In this document: positions 1 to 8,121 of the stretch, piece by piece
Layout: each line of letters starts with the position of its first letter
Numbering within the stretch: position 1 is the stretch's first letter
Program-made: the position numbers and the translations under genes
The notes under the pieces: generated by a model
Seen by the model: the letters and a program-made list of their open reading frames with translations, nothing else
What the model was told of the DNA's origin: nothing
Databases searched by the model: none
DNA from: Clostridiales bacterium UBA4696
Lineage (GTDB): Bacteria > Bacillota > Clostridia > Oscillospirales > Oscillospiraceae
Direction of reading: 5' to 3'
Assembly: GCA_002404795.1 (NCBI GenBank)
Contig: DHKK01000111.1
Coordinates: 260 to 20,370, forward strand
Length of the DNA: 20,111 nucleotides

Positions 1-494
1 CTCAGACGCCGGGCCAGCTCCAGAAGGATCGCCATGTGGCCGTCGTGGCCGCAGGCGTGCATGACGCCGGGCGTGACGGAGCGGAAGCCCTCGCGGGCGG
101 GAAGATGCGTCTCGTCGTCCGCCTCCAATACGCCGAGCGCGTCGATATCAAATCGCAGCGCAATGGTCGGCCCCTCGCCGCAGTGCATGGTCGCAATGAC
201 GCCGGTAAAGCCGCCGCGCGTGGCCGGGAGAAATTCCGGGTCTGCGCCGTTTTCCTGCGCCCATTTGTAATGCGCCTCCAGCGCATCCTCAGAAGGAAGG
301 CCCATCCGCGCGTCCGCCTTGCAGACGGCAGGGCCGGTCAGGACTTCGTAGCCGAGGTCCGTCAGCTTCCGCGCAAGCAGGGAGGTGGTCCGCATCTCGA
401 GCCAGCCCGGCTCGGCATAGCGGTGCAGATCACGCCGGATGGCCGTCAGCTCCGGCAAGATCGCCTGCGCGCGGAATCGGATCGTATCGCTCAT
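1..494 (-). CDS. AbgA-like M20 family amidohydrolase, N-terminal part (cut by window edge)
   Basis: This reading frame starts at ATG 494-492 and runs off the left edge after about 164 residues. The N-terminus carries the segment RRDLHRYAEPGWLEMRT (residues 20-36), which matches the RRDFHHYAESGWVEFRT region of E. coli p-aminobenzoyl-glutamate hydrolase subunit A (AbgA). The metal-binding segment MHACGHDGH (145-153) and the DIDAL motif (116-120) are those of M20 zinc amidohydrolases. The family cleaves amide bonds of N-acyl or aminobenzoyl amino acids in the cytoplasm. It follows the anion permease by 14 bases on the same strand, so it is probably the second gene of that operon. The ribosome binding site is weak, which suggests translational coupling. 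The M20 family call is firm; p-aminobenzoyl-glutamate as substrate is inferred from similarity and layout, and an indole-acetyl or other acylamino acid hydrolase is possible. Confidence 0.88.
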   Translation of the reverse strand, partial: MSDTIRFRAQAILPELTAIRRDLHRYAEPGWLEMRTTSLLARKLTDLGYEVLTGPAVCKADARMGLPSEDALEAHYKWAQENGADPEFLPATRGGFTGVIATMHCGEGPTIALRFDIDALGVLEADDETHLPAREGFRSVTPGVMHACGHDGHMAILLELARRL

Positions 495-508
495 AGCGGT
501 GTACCCGA

Positions 509-1852
509 TCAATACGCGGTGAAGATCGTCATGACCCACACGACGTTGACGATGCAGAGGATCAGAGCCGGCAGCCAGCCCATCTTGAACATCGTCTTCT
601 GGTCATAGCCGCCGATGCCCATGAACATGGCGACGGACGGCGTGGCCAGCGGGGTCATGAATGCGGTCAGCGCACCGGTCGCGACCAGGACCAGCGGGCC
701 GATGGGGTTCGCGCCGATGGCCGTGCAGGTCAGGATGGCGATGGGCGCGAACATATTGAGTACCGCCCAGTTCATCATGAACTGCGTCAGCACGAACGGA
801 ACGAGGAAGAACACAAGGCCGATCAGATAGCCGTTGGCGTTCTGGCCGAAGAGCGAGGCGATGGCGTTGCCGATGAGCGCGCCCGTGCCGGTGTTGGTCA
901 GGCCGCTGGCAAGCGCCAGAACGCCGACGTAGGTCAGAACCATGCCGCCCATGCCGATGGAGACATAGGCCTCCTTCGGCTTCAGAAGGCCGAACGCGAC
1001 CATCAGCAGCGCGCCGATGAGCGGGAAGACGCAGGTGTCGAGCTTTGTAAGCGTCGTCGTGCCGTCTTCGCCGATGACGGGGATCTTGATGAGCTGCAGG
1101 CTCGTGACGACGAGACCGAGGATGACGCCGAAGAAGACCAGATAGCCCACGACCTCCTGCACCGGGCTGAGCTTCACCGCGCCGGCCGCGCCGACGGGCT
1201 TGACTTCGCGCGTCTCGATGACGGGCTTTTCAGGCGCGAACTTCGGCGCGAGCAGGATGGCGTACAGCATGACCACGATCACGCCCGGCAGACGGGCCAG
1301 ACCCACGTCCCAGAACTTGAACTGGAATGCGCCGGCTCCGAGGTTTTCAAGCAGACCGTTATACTGTGCGGGATAGACGGCGCCTGCGCCGATGGGCAGC
1401 GCCGTGACCGTGGAGATGGCGACGATGCCGATGGAGAACATGATCTTCGACGGGCTGACCTTCATCTCGTCGCACACGCCGAGCGCCAGCGGAAACACGA
1501 TGCTGAAGACCGCCATCGCGCTGGGAACGATCTGCGCAATGAGGAAGGTCACGATGATGTAGCCGGTCAGCACGCGGGTGAACGAGCCCTTGGCCGCCTT
1601 TGCCACGCCGCGGGAGAGCTTTGCCACCATCTGCGTTTTGGAGAAGCCGGCCGAGATGATGAACATACAGGCCATGATGATGGTGTTGGAGTTGGAGAAG
1701 CCGGAAAGTGCGGTGGTGATGTCGATGCAGCCGGTCAGCACGAGCAGGACCATCGACAACAGCGCGGTGAGCCCCATGGAGATCTTGCCCCAGAGGAAGC
1801 TGGCGATCGTCAGCACGAAGATCACCAGACAGAGAATCATATGGACACTCAT
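509..1852 (-). CDS. SLC13/DASS-type anion permease
   Basis: The protein has 447 residues and is almost entirely hydrophobic, with about ten to twelve predicted membrane spans. It shows paired motifs expected of the divalent anion:sodium symporter fold: SNSNT near residues 52-56 in the first half and TPLATPS near 410 in the second. I chose ATG 1852 because it begins the hydrophobic run (MSVHMILCLVIF) and is preceded by a purine-rich AGAAAGGAAG stretch; the frame is open further upstream to 1963, but that part is charged, AT-rich and lies over the likely promoter. The family imports dicarboxylates, citrate or other organic anions into the cytoplasm. The gene lies 14 bases before an AbgA-like hydrolase and diverges from a LysR regulator, so it probably imports the hydrolase's anionic substrate. 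The exact substrate cannot be read from the sequence. Confidence 0.85.
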   Translation of the reverse strand: MSVHMILCLVIFVLTIASFLWGKISMGLTALLSMVLLVLTGCIDITTALSGFSNSNTIIMACMFIISAGFSKTQMVAKLSRGVAKAAKGSFTRVLTGYIIVTFLIAQIVPSAMAVFSIVFPLALGVCDEMKVSPSKIMFSIGIVAISTVTALPIGAGAVYPAQYNGLLENLGAGAFQFKFWDVGLARLPGVIVVMLYAILLAPKFAPEKPVIETREVKPVGAAGAVKLSPVQEVVGYLVFFGVILGLVVTSLQLIKIPVIGEDGTTTLTKLDTCVFPLIGALLMVAFGLLKPKEAYVSIGMGGMVLTYVGVLALASGLTNTGTGALIGNAIASLFGQNANGYLIGLVFFLVPFVLTQFMMNWAVLNMFAPIAILTCTAIGANPIGPLVLVATGALTAFMTPLATPSVAMFMGIGGYDQKTMFKMGWLPALILCIVNVVWVMTIFTAY

Positions 1853-1933
1853 TCTTTTTTTCTTCCTTTCTTTTCTGAAATCAAATTCTGCACAAAAAAT
1901 CACGAGAAAAACCTTGCGATTTCCGTCAAAACT

Positions 1934-1963
1934 ATGATACCATGAAACGGAAAAAAGAAACAA
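1934..1963 (-). promoter_or_regulatory. Candidate promoter of the anion permease operon
   Basis: On the minus strand TTGTTT (1963-1958) is separated by 18 bases from TATCAT (1939-1934). Transcription would start near 1927 and leave a leader of about 75 bases before the permease ATG. The match to the sigma-A consensus is moderate. A TTGACG also occurs nearby (1929-1924) but lacks a matching -10 box. Confidence 0.45.
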
Positions 1964-1981
1964 ATACGTCTTTGTTATGCG

Positions 1982-2003
1982 GCCATAAGATAAACCTTAT
2001 GGC
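1982..2003. promoter_or_regulatory. Palindrome, probable LysR operator
   Basis: GCCATAAG (1982-1989) and CTTATGGC (1996-2003) form a perfect 8-bp inverted repeat around a 6-base spacer. It resembles the ATAA...TTAT boxes bound by LysR-type regulators. It lies in the divergent intergenic region and ends just before the regulator's AAGGAGG ribosome binding site, a typical autorepression position. As RNA it could also form a small hairpin next to that site. Confidence 0.55.
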
Positions 2004-2017
2004 AAGGAGGGAAGCGA

Positions 2018-2944
2018 ATGACCATCCAGCAGCTGCGCACCGCCATGGAGGCCGCCCGGACCGGCTCCATCACCCGGGCGGCAAAAAATCTCTATCTTTC
2101 GCAGCCGAACGCCAGCAGCATGCTCCGCACGCTCGAGCAGGAGCTTGGCTACGAGATCTTCAGCCGCACCAACAGCGGCATCGTCCCCACGGAGGCAGGC
2201 GAGCGGTTTTTGGAGCACGCGAAGATCATCCTCGCGCAGCTGCAGGAGCTCTATGCCATCCGGGCGCAGGGGCGGGTCTGCCGCCTGCGGCTTGGCGTGC
2301 AGAGCTTTTCTCCGGCGGTCGAGGCGTTTATCCGCCTGACGCAGGAATACCGGGACTGCCCGTCCGCGGAGTTCAAATGCGTCAATATCTCCGCCGACGG
2401 CGGCATCCGTGCGCTGGCCAACAGGGAGCTCGACGTCGTCGCGGCGCTCATCGCGCCCTGCATGCTCCCTGCGGCCGAGCAGGCCGTGCAGAATCAGGAT
2501 CTCGAGCTGCATTTTCTCCATCAGGTCCCCGCCTGCCTCAATCTTCGCCGCGGCCACCCGCTGCTGTCAAAGCTGCCGCCCAACGCCGCGGTCTTTGACT
2601 ACCGGCTGCTCGAGGCGTATCCCTATGTGGAATATCAGAAGCTCCCCACGCGCACCGACGGCTATACCACCATCAGCACGGCCGATCAGGTCCGCTGCCG
2701 CTACCGGATCGTGGTCGACGAGCGCGATACGCGCTGCCGCATCGTCGGCACGACAGACGCGTTCTCCATCGGCTGCAGCTTGCCGCAGGCCATCCGCGCG
2801 CGCTACCAGCTCGAATGCGTTCCCATCCCGGGCCAGAGCATGCGCCTGTACTGCATCACCCGCCGCGGCGGCACCCAGAACCCCGAGATCGCCCGCTACC
2901 TCCACCTCCTCCGATCCGAACTCCCCGACCCCCCAACGGAGTGA
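2018..2944 (+). CDS. LysR-family transcriptional regulator
   Basis: The 308-residue protein has the LysR N-terminal winged helix-turn-helix at residues 1-60, including the stretch GSITRAAKNLYLSQPNAS (16-33) and the PTEAG turn (57-61). An effector-binding domain of the usual length follows. The start at ATG 2018 is supported by AAGGAGG at 2004-2010. It is transcribed away from the SLC13 permease and AbgA-like hydrolase, the normal position for a regulator controlling its neighbours; enterobacterial AbgR sits the same way beside abgABT. The effector domain is less conserved, so the inducer is unknown, though a substrate or product of the hydrolase is the natural guess. No clear terminator follows; the next gene has its own candidate promoter. 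Confidence 0.93.
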   Translation: MTIQQLRTAMEAARTGSITRAAKNLYLSQPNASSMLRTLEQELGYEIFSRTNSGIVPTEAGERFLEHAKIILAQLQELYAIRAQGRVCRLRLGVQSFSPAVEAFIRLTQEYRDCPSAEFKCVNISADGGIRALANRELDVVAALIAPCMLPAAEQAVQNQDLELHFLHQVPACLNLRRGHPLLSKLPPNAAVFDYRLLEAYPYVEYQKLPTRTDGYTTISTADQVRCRYRIVVDERDTRCRIVGTTDAFSIGCSLPQAIRARYQLECVPIPGQSMRLYCITRRGGTQNPEIARYLHLLRSELPDPPTE

Positions 2945-3047
2945 CCGCGCCCATGTTCAGACTGAAAAACACGGGAATTTCCCCCCAAATACTATGGTTT
3001 CTGCAAGAGAAGCGCGTGTTTTGTACACGGAGGTTGTGAATTTGCAA

Positions 3048-3075
3048 TTGCTTTCTGTATCTTCCATGATAGAAT
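3048..3075 (+). promoter_or_regulatory. Candidate promoter of the amidohydrolase gene
   Basis: TTGCTT (3048-3053) and TAGAAT (3070-3075) are spaced by 16 bases, about 30 bases before the gene's ATG. The stretch is AT-rich compared with the flanking coding DNA. The boxes match the consensus only partly. Confidence 0.45.
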
Positions 3076-3107
3076 AAACGCAGCAGAAAAAAAGAAAGGG
3101 GATCTGT

Positions 3108-4154
3108 ATGCCGCTGTTGGATATCAAGCCTTATGACAGGCAGTATTATGAAAATGTTCTGAGGCCGTTTCTTCCGAAAACATTTATCGATTGCCATGCC
3201 CATATCTGGCTGCACGAATTCCACCGCGAGGGCGGGCTGTGCGAGGGGATCCAGAACTGGCCGCGTCTGGTCGCAAAGGAGAATCCCATGGAGGATCTGA
3301 AGGAGACGAACCGGCTGCTGTTTCCGGAAAACAAGGTGATCTCCGCTGTCTACGGGGATCCGGTCGTCACCATCGACCGCGAACGCAACAATCGCTATGT
3401 CGCTGAAAAAGCCCGCGAAAATCATTTCCCTGCCCTGTATCTGTCGCATCCGTCGCAAAGCCCGGAGGAGCTGGAGCAGGCGGTCCTGGCAGATCCCGTA
3501 TTCAGGGGCATCAAGGTCTATTTGCAGTTTTCGCCTGCCTATATTCCGGCGGACGAGATCCGGATCTACGACTTCCTGCCCAAAGAGCATCTGGAGGTCG
3601 CAAACCGGAACAAGTGGGTCGTGCAGCTGCACATTGCCCGGCCGGGCCGGCTGGCCGATCCGGTGAACTATTGCCAGCTGCTCGAGATCGAGCAGAACTA
3701 CCCGGACCTGCAGCTGCTCGTTGCGCATCTGGGCAGAGCGTACGCCAACGAGGACGTCGGACATGCGCTGGAGTATCTGAAGCACACAGAGAAGACGGTA
3801 TGGGATTTTACTGCCAACACGAATGACTGGGTCATCGAGCAGGTGCTGCAGCATTTTGGTCCCGAACGCCTGATCTACGGCTCGGATTTTCCGGTCTTCC
3901 GTATGCGTGCCCGCCGCGTGGTCGAAAACGGCGTCTATGTAAATGAGATCCCGCAGGGGCTGTTCCCGCCGGAGGCCATCCGCGGCGATATTCATATGCG
4001 CGAGATCGCCGGTCCGGATGCGGACAGGATCACGTTCTTCATCTATGAGGAGATCAACGCCTGCCGCCTGGCATGCGAGCGCCTCGGGCTTGGAAAAGCG
4101 GATGTGGAAAAAATATTCTATGCGAACAGCGCAAGGATCTTTGGCTTGCAATGA
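3108..4154 (+). CDS. TIM-barrel amidohydrolase (amidohydrolase_2 type)
   Basis: The 348-residue protein has the metal-ligand pattern of the amidohydrolase superfamily: IDCHAHIW with H30 and H32, GIKVY with K136, LHIARPG with H175, VAHLGR with H207, and YGSDFPVF with D260. The DxHxH start and the final GSDFP are typical of the PF04909 group, which includes decarboxylases and hydrolases of small cyclic or aromatic carboxylates and lactones. Full length is normal for the group. ATG 3108 is preceded by AAAGAAAGGGG. The gene appears monocistronic: it has its own promoter-like boxes and is followed by a strong hairpin. Between residues 266 and 305 it carries an insertion-like stretch after the catalytic Asp. 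I cannot assign a substrate. Its neighbours, an AbgA-like hydrolase locus and an ABC importer, do not settle it. Confidence 0.85.
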   Translation: MPLLDIKPYDRQYYENVLRPFLPKTFIDCHAHIWLHEFHREGGLCEGIQNWPRLVAKENPMEDLKETNRLLFPENKVISAVYGDPVVTIDRERNNRYVAEKARENHFPALYLSHPSQSPEELEQAVLADPVFRGIKVYLQFSPAYIPADEIRIYDFLPKEHLEVANRNKWVVQLHIARPGRLADPVNYCQLLEIEQNYPDLQLLVAHLGRAYANEDVGHALEYLKHTEKTVWDFTANTNDWVIEQVLQHFGPERLIYGSDFPVFRMRARRVVENGVYVNEIPQGLFPPEAIRGDIHMREIAGPDADRITFFIYEEINACRLACERLGLGKADVEKIFYANSARIFGLQ

Positions 4155-4193
4155 TCCATCAGCCAGCTGGTGCAAAATACATGAAAACAGCTT

Positions 4194-4223
4194 GCCGCCT
4201 GCCGGATCGCTCCGGCAGGCGGC
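4194..4223 (+). terminator. Hairpin, likely terminator after the amidohydrolase
   Basis: A perfect 13-bp stem (4194-4206 with 4211-4223) closes a TCGC loop 39 bases after the stop codon. No T-run follows directly; the nearest, TTTTT, is some 20 bases further on. It may be a weak intrinsic terminator or an RNA 3-prime end stabiliser. Its arms resemble those of the terminator at 13842-13877. Confidence 0.6.
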
Positions 4224-4343
4224 GAACGTTATCTTCCGGCGCGTTTTTCCGGATCCACGTATGGGCCTAACATATTTTTGAGAAATGCCGGCTGTTTTTT
4301 ACCGCGATTTTACCTCCTCGTGGTCGATGCCTTTACATTGCTT

Positions 4344-4352
4344 TGCTATACT
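4344..4352 (+). promoter_or_regulatory. Candidate extended -10 promoter of the ABC operon
   Basis: TGCTATACT contains an extended -10 element (TGC followed by TATACT) 28 bases before the ATPase ATG. No good -35 box sits at the right distance, which is tolerated by extended -10 promoters. A second terminator-free promoter was not seen in the 225-base gap, so this is the best candidate. Confidence 0.45.
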
Positions 4353-4379
4353 GTCCCGCGTACAGAAAAGGGGAACGTT

Positions 4380-5357
4380 ATGGAAATACGTCTGGAGCGG
4401 ATCACGAAGAGTTTTGAGAAGAAGCAGGTCATACAGCCGACGGATCTGACGATCGAAAGCGGCAGCTTTACCACGCTGCTCGGCCCCTCCGGCTGCGGCA
4501 AGACGACGCTGCTGCGCATGATCGCCGGGCTGGAGACGCCGGACGAGGGCGAGATCTTTTTTGACGGCCGGTGCGTATTCTCGCGGGAGAAGAAGATCAA
4601 TCTGCCGCCCGAGAAGCGCGGGCTTGGCTTTGTGTTTCAGGATTTTGCTCTCTGGCCGCACATGACGGTGTTTGAAAACGTCGCGTTCGGGCTGCGGGCC
4701 AGAAAAGATACGAAAAATCTGCAAAGCCGGGTGCGCGAGGCGCTGCGCGTCGTGCATCTGGAGGATTTTGAAGCGCGCTATCCCCACCAGCTCTCCGGCG
4801 GGCAGCAGCAGCGCGTCGCCTTTGCACGGGCGATCGTCATCCAGCCGAGCTGCATTTTATTTGACGAGCCGCTTTCCGCGCTCGACGCGCTTTTGCGCGA
4901 GCAGATGCGGCAGGAGCTCAAGGAGCTGGTCGCCTCGCTCGGCCTCACCGCCGTCTTTGTTACCCACGATCAGGCCGAGGCCATGAGCATGAGCAGCCAC
5001 ATCGCCGTCCTGAACGCCGGAGCCGTCGAGCAGTACGACACGCCGGAGGCGATCTACCACCGGCCCGCGACGCAGTTCGTCGCGCGCTTTGTCGGCAAGT
5101 CCAACTGGCTGAGCGGGACGGGGCTGTTCCGCCCGGAGGCAGCGACGCTGGAGGAAACGCCGGGGTTCCGGCGGTTCGACCTGCCGGTCATCGGCGCAGA
5201 ATACCTCGGCGAGGGCTACAATGTGCAGCTGCAGTATCAGGACACCACCTGGACCATTCACACGCGGCGCAGAGCCACAGCTGGTGAATGTCTGCCCGTT
5301 TATATAGACCCAGATCAGATCATTGTATGCAACGAAAAGGAGAAATCAGCATCATGA
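4380..5357 (+). CDS. ABC transporter ATPase, Fe3+/phosphonate/polyamine-type importer
   Basis: The 325-residue protein is a complete importer ATPase: Walker A GPSGCGKTT (35-43), Q-loop Q87, signature LSGGQQQR (138-145), Walker B ILFDEP (159-164), D-loop SALD (166-169) and H-loop H196. A C-terminal region of about 90 residues beyond residue 235 fits the regulatory TOBE-like domain of the FbpC/PotA/CysA group. ATG 4380 is chosen because AAAGGGG lies just before it; the open frame upstream to 4278 crosses the promoter. It energises the permease two genes downstream from the cytoplasmic side of the membrane. Its TGA overlaps the next ATG (ATGA, 5354-5357), which indicates translational coupling. 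Substrate specificity comes from the binding protein and remains open. Confidence 0.93.
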   Translation: MEIRLERITKSFEKKQVIQPTDLTIESGSFTTLLGPSGCGKTTLLRMIAGLETPDEGEIFFDGRCVFSREKKINLPPEKRGLGFVFQDFALWPHMTVFENVAFGLRARKDTKNLQSRVREALRVVHLEDFEARYPHQLSGGQQQRVAFARAIVIQPSCILFDEPLSALDALLREQMRQELKELVASLGLTAVFVTHDQAEAMSMSSHIAVLNAGAVEQYDTPEAIYHRPATQFVARFVGKSNWLSGTGLFRPEAATLEETPGFRRFDLPVIGAEYLGEGYNVQLQYQDTTWTIHTRRRATAGECLPVYIDPDQIIVCNEKEKSAS

Positions 5358-6445
5358 AAAAGAAAATCATTGCACTCTTGCTGCTGGCCTGCCTCTGCCT
5401 GAGTCTGGCCGCCTGCGCAAAGACCGAAGCCCCCGCCGCGGAAGCGCCCACCCAGACGCAGCCCGCCGAGACCCCTGCCGCCCCGGCACAGGAAGAAACG
5501 CCCGCCGAAGAAGCGCCCGCAGCCGATGAGACTCCCGCGCTTTCCGGCAAGGTCACCGTCTACATGCCCAGCCCCGCGGGCCTGGCCGACAAGCTGGCCG
5601 CCCTCTTCACCGAAAAGACCGGCGTGGAGGTCGAACAGTTCCAGGGCACGACCGGCGAGATCCTCGCGCGGCTCGAGGCTGAACAGGCCAATCCCGTGGC
5701 CGACGTCGTCATCCTCGCTTCGTGGTCCGACGGCCTCAGCATGAAGGCGGACGGCCAGCTCGAAAGCTACACGCCCGCGAACGCCGATAAGGTAAACGTT
5801 GGCTGGATCGACGAGGACAGCATGCTCTTCGGCTCCAGCGCCTCCGCCGTCGGCGTCATCTATAACACCACCGTCGTCTCCGAGCTGAACGCCGACTGGG
5901 CAGAGCTTGCGGATGCCCAGTACAAGGATCTGATCGCCATCCCCGACCCGGAGAAGTCCGGCGCGTGCAAGGACTTCCTCGCGGGCTTCGTGACCGGCAC
6001 GGCTGACGGCGAGGCCATCCTGCAGAGCTGGGCCGACAACGGCCTGACCGTCCCCGGCGCGAACAAGGCGGCGCTCGAAGCCGTCACCACCGGCGAAAAG
6101 GGCATCCTGATCGCGGGCGTGGACTATAACGCCTATTCCTCCATGGCCAAGGGTGAGCCGCTGAACATCTACTATCCCGCCTCCGGCACCGTCGTGAACC
6201 CGCGTCCTGCCATGATCCTCAAGACCGCGCCCAACATGGAAAACGCCAAGGCGTTTATCGACTTCCTGTTCTCGGATGAAGCGCAGCAGCTCGTCGCCGA
6301 CGCCTATCTGCTGCCCGGCCGCAGCGATATCCAGTGCGAGAACCGCACGAATCTCTCCGATATCCCGCAGCTGCCGACCGACTGGACGAAGATGATGGAG
6401 GTCGCCTCCGACACCGCGGCGAAGCTCAACAGTCTCTGCCAGTAA
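5354..6445 (+). CDS. ABC transporter substrate-binding lipoprotein, AfuA/FbpA-like
   Basis: The 363-residue protein begins with a lipoprotein signal peptide ending in the lipobox LAAC (lipid-carrying Cys21). A low-complexity linker rich in Ala, Pro, Glu and Thr (about 22-62) tethers the binding domain to the membrane surface. The mature part, starting near GKVTVYMPSPAGLADKLAAL, resembles periplasmic binding proteins of Fe3+, 2-aminoethylphosphonate and related importers (COG1840 group). The ATG overlaps the ATPase stop by four bases and uses an AAGGAG inside the upstream gene. I see no conserved twin-tyrosine iron motif that would prove ferric iron as ligand; the segment NPRPAMILKTAPNMENAKAFIDFLFSD is the standard C-terminal lobe signature shortened here only by my reading. 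Ligand: iron chelate, phosphonate or another small anion. Confidence 0.88.
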   Translation: MKKKIIALLLLACLCLSLAACAKTEAPAAEAPTQTQPAETPAAPAQEETPAEEAPAADETPALSGKVTVYMPSPAGLADKLAALFTEKTGVEVEQFQGTTGEILARLEAEQANPVADVVILASWSDGLSMKADGQLESYTPANADKVNVGWIDEDSMLFGSSASAVGVIYNTTVVSELNADWAELADAQYKDLIAIPDPEKSGACKDFLAGFVTGTADGEAILQSWADNGLTVPGANKAALEAVTTGEKGILIAGVDYNAYSSMAKGEPLNIYYPASGTVVNPRPAMILKTAPNMENAKAFIDFLFSDEAQQLVADAYLLPGRSDIQCENRTNLSDIPQLPTDWTKMMEVASDTAAKLNSLCQ

Positions 6446-6458
6446 GTACGGAGGGGCT

Positions 6459-8120
6459 ATGAGAACAAGCAAGCTTTCCAAAGATCTCCCGCGTCTTGCG
6501 CTGCTGGCGCTTCTGACCGGCCTCATTCTCTGCCCCCTGATCACAGTTTTCGCCAAGGCGGTCATCATCGATGGCCGCCTTGACCTGTATCAGGCGTGGC
6601 GGACCATTGCCAGCGCGGAAAACGTGCAGACGATCTGCAATTCGCTGCTGCTCGGCGCGTGCGTCGTGCTGTGCTCGACCGTCATCGCCGTGCCGACGGC
6701 CTTTCTTCTCGCGCGCACGGAGCTCAAAAAGCACAGCTGGCTGGATATCATCTTCATGATCCCGTTTATGACGCCGCCGTATATCGCCTCGATGGGCTGG
6801 ATCCTGTTCATGCAGAAAAAGGGCCTGTTCCAGCAGCTGTTTCCGGCGACCGGCGCGTGGTCGGAGGGCTTTTTCTGCTTTGGCGGGCTGGTGCTGGTCA
6901 TGAGCCCGCATGTGTTCCCGTTCCTCATGACCATGCTGAAAAACGCCATGCTGAACATCCCGGCGAGTCTGGAGGAGAGCGGCGCGGTCTTCGGCGCGGG
7001 CTTTGGCCTGCGGCTGCGGCGGATCTTCGCCCCGCTGCTCACGGGCAACTACGCCATCGGCGCGCTGCTGGTGTTCGTCAAGACGCTCTCGGAATACGGC
7101 ACGCCCTATACCCTCGGCCGCCGCATCGGCTTCTACGTCTTCACCACTGATATCCACCGGTATTCCACCACCGCGCCCATCGACTTTGGCCGCTCGGCGA
7201 GCCTGTCTTCCATTCTGGTCTGCATCTGCATGGCCATGTGGCTGCTGCAGAACACCATCACGGCCCGCACCAGCTACCGCCTTGTCAGCGGCAAGGGCAG
7301 CCGCCCGGCACAGACAAAGCTGTCCGCTGTCGGGCACGTCAGCGCGTGGCTGTGGGTGCTGCTCGTCGTGCTCGTCGCCATCGGCGTGCCGTATTTCTCC
7401 ATCATCTCCACCTCGCTCATCAAGCTCCGCGGCTATGGCCTTGCCGCGGGCAACTTCACGCTGGACCACTATCAGGAGCTGCTGACCACGCCGAAGGCCC
7501 TGGCCTCCATCTGGAAAAGCCTGTTCCTCGCCGTCTCGTCCGCGACGATCTGCTCCGTGATCGGCACGGCCGTCGTCGTCGCCGTGCGCAAGTCGAAGGG
7601 CTTTTTCAAAAAGACGCTCGAGGGCGTGAGCCTGCTTCCCGAGATGCTGCCCAGCATCGTGCTGGTCATCGGCATCATGCTGTTCTGGAACGCGATCTAC
7701 AAGGTCATTCCGCTCTATAACACGATCTGGATCATGGTGCTGGCCTATGTGGTTTTGTACCTGCCCTACACCGTGCAGTATGTGACCTCCGCCTTTACAC
7801 AGATCAACGACAGCCTCCTGCAGGCGGGCCGGGTCTTCGGCGGCACGCCCGCCTACGTCTTCCGCCGCGTGACGCTGCCGATGATCTCCCGCGGCATCTT
7901 TGCCGGGTGGATGATGATCTTCATCATCGCCTTCCGCGAGCTCGTGACGGCCAGCCTCATCGCGCCGCCCAACACGCTCGTCGTCTCGACCTACATCAAC
8001 CGCGAATTCGAGCAGGGGAGCGTGTCGCTCGGCATGGCGATGGCTGTTTTGTGCGTGCTCATCACCACGACGGCCCTGCTGGTCTTCAACCGCCTCGTCG
8101 GAAAGCGGAAAGGAGCATGA
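6459..8120 (+). CDS. ABC transporter permease, fused double-domain (FbpB/ThiP-like)
   Basis: The 553-residue protein has two binding-protein-dependent permease domains in one chain, the arrangement of ferric iron, thiamine and phosphonate importers. Each half ends with a cytoplasmic EAA-type coupling loop: PASLEESGAVFGAGFGLRLR at about 168-187 and NDSLLQAGRVFGGTPAYVFR at about 449-468, where the ATPase docks. About twelve membrane spans are visible. Because both halves are present, one copy would pair with two copies of the ATPase. GGAGG precedes ATG 6459, and the gene starts 13 bases after the binding-protein stop. Its own 3-prime end contains the AAAGGAG that serves the next gene. The family call is firm; substrate is not. 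Confidence 0.93.
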   Translation: MRTSKLSKDLPRLALLALLTGLILCPLITVFAKAVIIDGRLDLYQAWRTIASAENVQTICNSLLLGACVVLCSTVIAVPTAFLLARTELKKHSWLDIIFMIPFMTPPYIASMGWILFMQKKGLFQQLFPATGAWSEGFFCFGGLVLVMSPHVFPFLMTMLKNAMLNIPASLEESGAVFGAGFGLRLRRIFAPLLTGNYAIGALLVFVKTLSEYGTPYTLGRRIGFYVFTTDIHRYSTTAPIDFGRSASLSSILVCICMAMWLLQNTITARTSYRLVSGKGSRPAQTKLSAVGHVSAWLWVLLVVLVAIGVPYFSIISTSLIKLRGYGLAAGNFTLDHYQELLTTPKALASIWKSLFLAVSSATICSVIGTAVVVAVRKSKGFFKKTLEGVSLLPEMLPSIVLVIGIMLFWNAIYKVIPLYNTIWIMVLAYVVLYLPYTVQYVTSAFTQINDSLLQAGRVFGGTPAYVFRRVTLPMISRGIFAGWMMIFIIAFRELVTASLIAPPNTLVVSTYINREFEQGSVSLGMAMAVLCVLITTTALLVFNRLVGKRKGA

Positions 8121-8121
8121 C

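Noticed and set aside
2856..4175. Open frame of about 439 codons on the minus strand opposite the amidohydrolase
   Set aside because: No recognisable domain; the plus strand shows all metal ligands of the amidohydrolase family.
5315..6568. Open frame of about 417 codons on the minus strand opposite the AfuA-like lipoprotein gene
   Set aside because: Biased Gly/Arg/Ala composition and no start signal; the plus-strand lipoprotein has a lipobox and is coupled to its neighbours.
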